Positions 24,415 through 24,464 of a stretch of 24,464 nt of DNA are shown here, in pieces. How positions within the stretch are numbered: position 1 is the first letter of the stretch; each line of letters begins with the position of its first letter. The DNA is taken from positions 1 through 24,464 of the forward strand of contig CAJWFY010000006.1 of the NCBI GenBank assembly GCA_913031655.1, written 5' to 3'. This DNA comes from an uncultured Flavobacteriaceae bacterium (GTDB taxonomy: Bacteria > Bacteroidota > Bacteroidia > Flavobacteriales > Flavobacteriaceae). The notes beneath the pieces are model-generated. The model was given only the letters and a program-made list of their open reading frames with translations, was not told where the DNA came from and did no database searches. A program made the translations under genes and the position numbers.

Positions 24415-24464
24415 CTACCAATTTCTTACCAGGCTAAAGTGTGATTTAAATTCTCTACCATCTT
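24415..24464 (-). CDS. C-terminal end of a gene running off the right edge, possible outer-membrane protein
   Basis: Read on the minus strand, bases 24464 to 24415 give an open frame of 15 codons plus TAG, ending in the residues FKSHFSLVRNW. Alternating hydrophobic and polar residues with a terminal aromatic residue are typical of the last beta-strand of outer-membrane barrels, for example TonB-dependent receptors in Bacteroidota. The stop abuts the DUF885 stop with no gap, which fits the packing elsewhere in the window. With so few residues the product cannot be named. Confidence 0.45.
   Translation of the reverse strand, partial: DGREFKSHFSLVRNW

Noticed and set aside
1..24464. CRISPR array, prophage, insertion sequence or defence island
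   Set aside because: No regularly spaced repeats, transposase or integrase motifs, terminal inverted repeats or tRNA attachment sites were found; nearly all genes are core metabolism or envelope genes.

Overview
This 24.5 kb window is very AT-rich, I judge roughly 30% GC by eye, and looks like the chromosome of a compact-genome, probably marine, member of the Flavobacteriia (Bacteroidota). The pointers are the gene content and order (clpC divergent from gyrA, gyrA followed by an exported TPR protein, gcvT next to a sugar-nucleotide reductase and yebC, a three-gene threonine block), short signal peptides ending in a Bacteroidota-like 'YSQ/SQ', no Shine-Dalgarno-like sequences before most starts, and candidate promoters of the TTG / TAnnTTTG type known from Bacteroidota. 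I see no phage, insertion sequence, CRISPR array, tRNA or rRNA. No gene-free stretch exceeds 300 bases; the longest is 22430-22650, 221 bases of AT-rich sequence with no clear feature. The next are 12819-13018 and 10100-10283.

Layout. Positions 1-2399, plus strand: the 3' part of a RecD/Pif1-like helicase, kdsB (CMP-KDO synthesis for lipopolysaccharide) and a PlsC-type acyltransferase. Positions 2402-5041, minus strand: gcvT, an RmlD-like reductase and a YebC-family regulator. Positions 5141-6772, plus strand: an exported M1 metallopeptidase. Positions 6756-10099, minus strand: homoserine dehydrogenase, thrB and thrC packed as one operon, making threonine from aspartate semialdehyde. Positions 10284-12818, minus strand: clpC. 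Positions 13019-16826, plus strand: gyrA and an exported TPR protein. Positions 16820-17572, minus strand: an NlpC/P60 peptidase. Positions 17676-19444, plus strand: a metallo-beta-lactamase/rhodanese fusion and an exported rhodanese, a probable sulfane-sulfur pair. Positions 19441-22429, minus strand: a methyltransferase, a TIGR02206/YwaF-like membrane protein, an exported propeller-like protein and an unrecognised exported protein. Positions 22651-24414, plus strand: a DUF885 lipoprotein. At the right edge is the last codons of a minus-strand gene, possibly an outer-membrane protein.

Packing is extreme. All five convergent gene pairs meet with between a 17-base overlap and a 2-base gap, and many codirectional pairs overlap or touch. 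Most genes are housekeeping. I found no convincing new multi-gene system. The points most worth a second look are the zero-gap convergent junctions, a seven-G tract inside the acyltransferase gene, the stand-alone homoserine dehydrogenase that looks derived from a fused ThrA, and the poorly characterised exported/membrane cluster at 19441-22429.
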